The position numbers were made by a program, and so were the translations under genes. Below are positions 58,366 to 64,000 of a DNA stretch of 64,000 nt, piece after piece. Location: the NCBI GenBank assembly GCA_015956445.1, contig WIUZ02000004.1, positions 434,001 through 498,000 on the forward strand. Reading direction: 5' to 3'. Below the pieces are notes generated by a model. The model was not told the origin of the DNA, did not search any database, and was given only the letters and a program-made list of their open reading frames with translations. The stretch's first letter is position 1; each line of letters starts with the position of its first letter. Source of the DNA: Thelephora terrestris. Its lineage: Eukaryota > Basidiomycota > Agaricomycetes > Thelephorales > Thelephoraceae.

Positions 58366-61300
58366 ATGGCATATATTCACCATCCCCCGATGTCTTCATC
58401 TTCCGTTCAGCCGGGTCAGGACTTCGAGATCCAGGCGTACGCTCAACAGACCCAACACTATCAGCAGTACAGGGCATCTACCGGTTCTTCACCTCACCCG
58501 TCTCCCAATCCCTCTCCTCGGCCATCACCACAGCCATACGTATACCAACAGGTCAACAGACCTCCACCTTCTCCTCAGTATAATCAAGCTTTTACCTTTC
58601 CGCCGAGATCGCCTCAGCCTCCGATCCAACAGAGTTATCGCCCACCTCCGTCACCTCAGCCGATCTTTCCTCTTCCACAGGGATACATCCCACCTGCCCA
58701 CATTCCCCCATCTCTTCAGGCTCGAGTGAAGACCCCTGCTCCTCCAGAACAAACCACTGCCTCTCCTAGACCCCAATACGCTTATCTTCCTCAGCAAAAT
58801 GTCATCACATCCGTCTCCACGCCCTCTCCGCCAAGAGCGACCTCTCCTAGTCGACCGCTTCCTCCCCCGCAAAGAAGTAGGCCAGAATCCATGCCTCCCA
58901 CTACCAGAATCCAGCTCCCCGTCTCTTCGTTTACCGAGAATACGCTGTATCGACAACCTTCTACCGTCTCTGTGTCTCCTACAAGAACCCCGTCGATCGC
59001 TCATCCACCAGGGCCGGGTCCTTCGGTGTCTCCTCAGCCACCTCTGCAGGCTCCTGTTCATAGACCATCGTATTCCGCTGGTTCTGTGTCTCCTCCAAAA
59101 CCCGTATCCAGCTTTGGGCCCCCCGTCCCCAATCAGATGCCAGCTTACATGCTTGGCCAGATACCCGGTCAGATGCCCATCCAAGTCCCGTATCAGAGGT
59201 CTCAGTCGCCCAACAAGGGAAGACCACTCCCAAATCCTACACCCCGTACGCCCAGCCCAACAAAGACCATTCAATCATCCATCGCTTCTCCGTCTGTGAA
59301 AGACAATACTCCGCAGCGGCAGCAACCTCAACAGCCTCTCCCCTCCATGACTCGCTCGGCCACAGAAGTCAATTCACCTTCCTCAAATGCTCAAGAAACC
59401 TTTCTGTCCGGCCCGATCCATGGTACCATCAGTACGAGTTCCCACAATTCACCCACAAAAGAGATCACATTACCACCAGCGATGACATCTGGGCAACCAT
59501 TCGTGCCATACTGGAAGAGGAACCTACAAGGTGGTCCCAGGGCATACGGAGTTGAAAGAAGGGGAACTATTTCCGAGGGGCCATCAAGCACCCCAGCCAT
59601 TGAAACGCCACAGCCCAGCACAAGCTCAGTTTCGAGCTCAAATTCCAGGCCGTCCATCCAGTCAGAGATCCAGCCTAGGACTGTGGTCACACGGAAACCC
59701 ACAAACTCGTTTGATTTCGGGGGAAAGGGTTCACCTGGGCCCCAGCCACAAACCCAGCCAGAACCTAGGCGTCAACCCCGACCCAATGGGACAAATGGAT
59801 CTAAAGATCTTCATTTCTCTCCCGGAACGACAACTCAACAGCCTCCGGCGAGATCTTTAACTTCACAGACACCCTCCACCTTTTCGATGCACCAGAGGAG
59901 GGGTGCAGAGACCACACGGACTAACACCGGTCCTGATCCCCCGCCCCCGTCCAATCCCAATCACCAGCCTCAATCTCGTGATCAACCCAATCATAACCGG
60001 TTTAGCAGCACCACTTCAACCGTCTCCGCTTCCACTACTGCCTCCACCTCCGGATCTGCGTTCTCCAGTCGATCAATAGTCCCGCCTTCCAAACCGATTC
60101 GTTCTCAGACATACGACCCGAGGACTTTCGCGCATAGAGAAGCGCCTGAGTACTCTATCGCAAACCAACACCAAGAACCTCCCAGCCCGAAAAAGCTCTC
60201 CAGCCGGGAGAAGGTCGGGCAGGCCCCTGCACGGACCCCAAGCCCACAGTATGGAATCTTGGATATACCACGGTCTAGGTTCAGTCAGCGGGTAGAGGCC
60301 AAGACAGAAGCACTGAATGGACTGAGGGGTCGAGACTCTAGCCCCGTAAGGAGCGAATCTCCCACCAAGAGTACCCCATCCGTCTCCCCATTCGCCAGGT
60401 CTGAGAGTTCGTCAAGGAATCATTCTCCAGTACGCTCTCAGGGCTTGCCAAGACCGACCTCGGGGTCTCCGGATCTCCCTCCCACCAATGCCTCTCCCTT
60501 CCCGCCTGCTCTGAAGCGAAATTCGGTCACCCCTCAGTCTGTCACACTTCAAATGGCGACAATAAGTATCGGGGAGGACAGAAATAGGAGTCGGCCTTTG
60601 GATCAGCACCAAGTACAAAGGTCCTCCTCACCTCCAAAGCCTCAGCAGGGGCGAACCCAGCAGAACGGCATCACAAAGTCGGACTCTGGATGGCCCAGCA
60701 ATTTGCCGAGGCTACCTCGCACCCCTGCGACGAGCCAGCATCCTAACTCCACTGCGAATTTTGTCAACGGCGCACGCAGTGTACCATCCACCTTCCCTTC
60801 TAGTGATCGCACCGACTCGGTCTCTCATCCGTCGACATCCACGTCCTCGTTCGATAGAAGCCCAGTTCGAGCAAGCACCGACCTGCCGAATCACTCAAAC
60901 CCTAGGTTTAGTCCTCGACAGGATGAGAGGCGGCCAATCCTAGAGCTAGACTTGGACGATGCGCCTCCACCTTCCTTGAGGAGGAGTCCTTCCCCTGCAT
61001 CGTCTGTCGCGTCGAGCAACTTTAGCTCATTCAGCGCAGCAATGGAAAGCTATAGAAATGGGGTTTCTGGGTCACAGTTTTCGGTTTCTGCGAGAAACAC
61101 CAACCCCAGGACGGGAAGTGCACCCGTAAGGCAATCTACCGAGCCGATGAATGCAGGTTCTGGACATCTGGATTCTCAGTCTCAATCTCAGCCGAGGATA
61201 GCAGCGAGGCAACAAACTTTCCCCCGTCAACCTCAGGTCCAAACCAAACCGCAACCCCAAGATCAACATTGGAACAGCTTTCCCCCCAGATCGCACTCAC

Positions 61301-62481
61301 CGGACCGTCAACGACAACAACAACCCCCGCAGAGCCCTCGAAGACAGCCTGCATCGCCGGCGGTACCTTCCATTAACGCTGGTACCGCTCCCCTTCATTA
61401 CCAACCAAGCTCCCCTACTGTGCCGAAGATTAAAACCACTCAAGCCCAACCTTCGCAACGACAGAAGATCTCTTTCCCCGCAAATCCTGATTCGGATTCA
61501 GATGGTGACGCGAATGGGCCGAGAATCGCCGTTTCCGTTGTTGATGATGGCGACCCAGGACCAAAGTTCTCTGCATCTGGATCTGACAATGTCCCAAGCA
61601 TTTCGATCAACGTTGGAGGCACGGACGATGACTATGGAAATGACCCTGCCATTAATCTCAATCCTGGGAGACCCTCTGTCGCCGTAAACGATGGGAGGAA
61701 GAGTGTTGCTGAGTTGCCGACGATTAGACGTGGTGGTGGACTTTCGTGTGGGGGCTGTGGAGGTATGATTGTGGGGAGAGTTGTCAACGCGATGGGTGCA
61801 AGATGGCACCCTGGGTGCTTCAGATGTTGTATGTGCAATGAGTTATTGGAGAACTTGAGTTCGTATGAGAAGGATGGTAGAAGCTTTTGCCATCTGGATT
61901 ATCACGAGGTCTGGCCCTTTTGTGATTATTATCATTCGCTTTCCTGAATTAACCTTCCGCTAGTTGTATGCCCCAAGGTGCTACCACTGCCACACGGCAA
62001 TCGTAGATGAGAGGTTCATAACTCTCGACGATTCGGAGCTCGGCACGCGGACCTACCACGAACAGCACTTCTTCTGCGCTGAATGTGGAGATCCTTTCCT
62101 TGCCCCTTCTTCCCCTGCATCAGGTGGCAGGAGCTTTGCCGGGGACGGAGCGTTCGAGGATGCGGATGTGGGATTCACGGTATACAAGGGCCACCCATAT
62201 TGTGAGAACTGCCATGTACGGTTGAGGATGCCAAAGTGTAAGAGGTGCAAGAGGAGCATTCGGGACGGGATGAGGGCGGTTGAGGCGCTTGGCGGCAAGT
62301 GGTGCTGGGAGTGTTTTGTTTGCACGGTATGGTCCATGCCCTTCTCTTCTCAGAGCGTTTGTACCCATGCTTTTTTATACAGGGCTGCGAGAAGCCATTC
62401 GACGACCCCACATTTTTCCAGAGAGACCAACAGCCGTTCTGCGAACGCTGTTTCAGTATCATGATCAGGAATGAGGTCTAA
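58366..62481 (+). CDS. LIM-domain protein with long Pro/Ser-rich N-terminus (paxillin-like)
   Basis: Exons 58366-61908, 61964-62326 and 62383-62481 give 1,334 residues. The first 1,110 or so are disordered, rich in Pro, Ser, Gln and Arg (starting MAYIHHPPMSSSSVQPGQDF), with many SPxR and SP sites likely to be phosphorylated or SH3-bound. Three LIM domains follow: CGGCGGMIVGRVVNAMGARW with HPGCFRCCMC; CYHCHTAIVDERF with HEQHFFCAECGDPF and YCENCH; and CKRCKRSIRDGM with CFVCTGCEKPFDD and CERC. Three tandem C-terminal LIM domains behind a disordered region resemble fungal paxillin-like Pxl1, which anchors actin and formin at polarity and septum sites. The start at 58366 gives a natural N-terminus. 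An upstream in-frame ATG at 58264 exists. Confidence 0.88.
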
Positions 62482-63060
62482 TTTTCTTTTCTCTCGATTC
62501 TTCAATCGTACGTTCTTGCTTTTTGAAGGGCTATTGTTCGCAATAACCCATGTCTTCGGTTGTCGACCCGTCGCAATGTTCTGCGGATGCTTTCATTTTT
62601 GTCGCTTTGATCTAACTCATCTCGTACTTATTGTTCGTGACCGCTTTTATGATTGCATTACGTGACCACGAGCAGTTCTATGAAGTGGATCTACGGATAG
62701 CTGTGAAGTGAGAAAATGGCCTGGGGGGTTGGAATTGAACGGCCCCGAGCTTTGGCTTGGTTGACCATGGTGACTGAGCCGCGTATCAACTGATCGACCC
62801 GCAGCCGAGTTCATGATTTGTCCGAGACCATGAGCGGATCAGAGGGTTTAGACCAATTTCCACCACGACCTTGTACACGCTGTTTCCGCCACCTCGCTTA
62901 TCTCTGAGGCTCCCTGTGTGAGCTTGGGTCAGTGCTACGTGGGCACGCGAAGCTCGCAACGACGATTCAATCTGCGCGTTTGTGGCAGTCTAGAAATCTA
63001 CCTCCCCGGATTTCAACGGCACAGAGATAGCGGAAAGCTGACACGAGTACATTCAAAGGG
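62482..63060. other. Intergenic, no gene seen
   Basis: 579 bases between the LIM and AFI1-like genes. Only short frames occur. It includes a T-loop-like sequence on the minus strand at about 62735 that does not fold into a tRNA. Confidence 0.5.
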
Positions 63061-64000
63061 ATGGCAGGCGACCCTCAGCATTGTTCATTCGTTCTTCTGG
63101 CGGAATTCGATATCCTTCGAGGTGCCCAGCTGACATATCAGTTCCCTCAACCCCTTGGAACGGATGAATGGTGCGTCTTTTACGCTTTGAACCGTTGGAC
63201 TTGATCAGAACATCATGAACGACGCTTTCTGGATGCCCCGCAATTCTTAACTCCCTGACACGGTACCCCTCGACGAATCTGGGACTCGCAGGTTGATGGC
63301 CAATTTGATGCTTCCGGACGGAGCGGAGAAGCATTTAGAAGACTGGACGATATTCTTCCTAAATCAAACCCCGTTCAATACCATCGCACCTGTATTAGCG
63401 TTGGAGAAACCGGAGGACGGTCACGGAGAGAGTACAGGAAAGGGTGGGCCGGAGTCAAAACCTGAGTTGTTGTATGTTCTGAACCTAGTGAGGACAAAGC
63501 AGGATAAGTCGCTGCCCAGGTAATATCAATTTTGTTTTACGGAGAGGAGTATTGACGTTCGCCTGTTGGTAGGGGCGCGCTGGTGAAGGCCATGGCAATT
63601 TGTACCAGACATCCATTCATCCAGATATTCAAGGTGGGAATTTTGACTCCTAGGTTCTTTGCCTGACGGGCTGAGGGTTCACGATAGCCTGTGCTTCTCA
63701 TGGCCCTCGACGATTACTTCTCGAATCCTTCCAAGGAGTGTCTCTCCCGTCTCTTTGACGCCGTGAACTCCATGGATATAGCTGGCGCACCAGTTCTCAC
63801 ACGGCACGAAAAGCTCATCATGCGCTATTCCGAACGTAAAGATGTCTTTGCTGAGAAGTTCAGGCCCCAGGATTCAGTCCCGTCCACCGCAACTGTGCCG
63901 AGTCAACCGCCTCCCTCCAAGTTTGGGCATGGTCGCGACGGGTCGTCGGATTCCAAATTAAGCTTCGAGGAAGGGCTTCTCGCAAGGGCAAGAGAATCCA
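63061..64000 (+). CDS. AFI1: AFI1-like Arf-docking/polarity protein (3' end outside window)
   Basis: Exon 1 (63061-63170) reads MAGDPQHCSFVLLAEFDILR and GAQLTYQFPQPLGTDE. Exon 2 (63292 onward) reads LMANLMLPDGAEKHLEDWTI, FFLNQTPFNTIAPVLALEKP and PELLYVLNLVRTKQDKSLPR. Then come GALVKAMAICTRHPFIQIFK and PVLLMALDDYFSNPSKECL. The pattern of an initial FDIxxGxxxxxxYP-like block, LMLPDGAExxxEDWTxFFLNQTP, then a LYVLNLVRTKxDxxxxRGAxVKAMAI block matches Afi1 (MesA/SPA family, DENN-like), a Ras/Arf3 docking protein for polarised growth. The window ends within the family's central region, so the C-terminal half is missing. Confidence 0.9.

Noticed and set aside
62725-62760. tRNA T-loop-like sequence on the minus strand
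   Set aside because: GTTCAATTCC is present, but the flanking 5-base stems do not pair and no A box or cloverleaf is found.

Overview
This is a nuclear genome window from a basidiomycete fungus, most likely a mushroom-forming Agaricomycete. Genes are split by many GT-AG introns of about 45-68 nt. Several families are typical of such fungi (DUF6593, DUF3455, a PHD plus chromodomain protein). The sequence is not bacterial, and I see no intact transposon, CRISPR array or recognisable tRNA. Exon joins were made by eye from conserved protein sequence, frame and splice sites, so boundaries are models. Residues 'seen' are those read from the translated exons.

Layout. 1-9.6 kb is gene dense: the 3' half of an MFS transporter, ubiquitin-conjugating enzyme UBC4, a DUF6593 protein, nucleoporin NUP96, the GPI-anchor de-N-acetylase GPI12 and a small protein resembling DUF1770/Atg43 (minus strand). 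9.6-19.6 kb is nearly empty of convincing genes. It holds a decayed coding relic, a G-quadruplex-like tract, overlapping inverted repeats and a 27-base C run. 19.6-28.1 kb carries a secreted DUF3455 protein, an uncharacterised probable mitochondrial protein, Mediator cyclin C (SSN8), a GNAT acetyltransferase, a proline-rich unknown protein and the SNARE SEC20. 28.3-35.8 kb is the most interesting block. It has a coiled-coil/PHD/chromodomain protein, a FYVE-RING ubiquitin ligase and an Enhancer-of-zeste type (H3K27) SET methyltransferase whose cysteine-rich CXC region shows two apparent one-base frame disruptions.

35.8-43 kb: an SMP-30/gluconolactonase-like protein, NAC-beta (EGD1), an SSAT-like acetyltransferase, a coactosin-like ADF protein with an apparent GC-AG intron, mitochondrial RRG9 and a cytochrome P450. 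43-45.5 kb is gene poor and is followed by a small frame-broken gene. 46.1-64 kb: coatomer alpha (COP1/RET1), GID-complex subunit FYV10/GID9, an M20 peptidase (PM20D2-like), a CSC1/OSCA/TMEM63 channel whose start codon is split by an intron, a large three-LIM protein, and the 5' part of an AFI1-like Arf-docking protein cut by the window end.

Most genes are ordinary housekeeping genes packed tightly, often head to head (129-209 bp shared promoters) or tail to tail (26-90 bp apart). No single operon-like system is present. The strongest hypothesis for linked function is the chromodomain/PHD reader next to the H3K27 methyltransferase. One-base frame breaks recur in several unrelated genes, so small assembly errors must be excluded before calling any of them a pseudogene.
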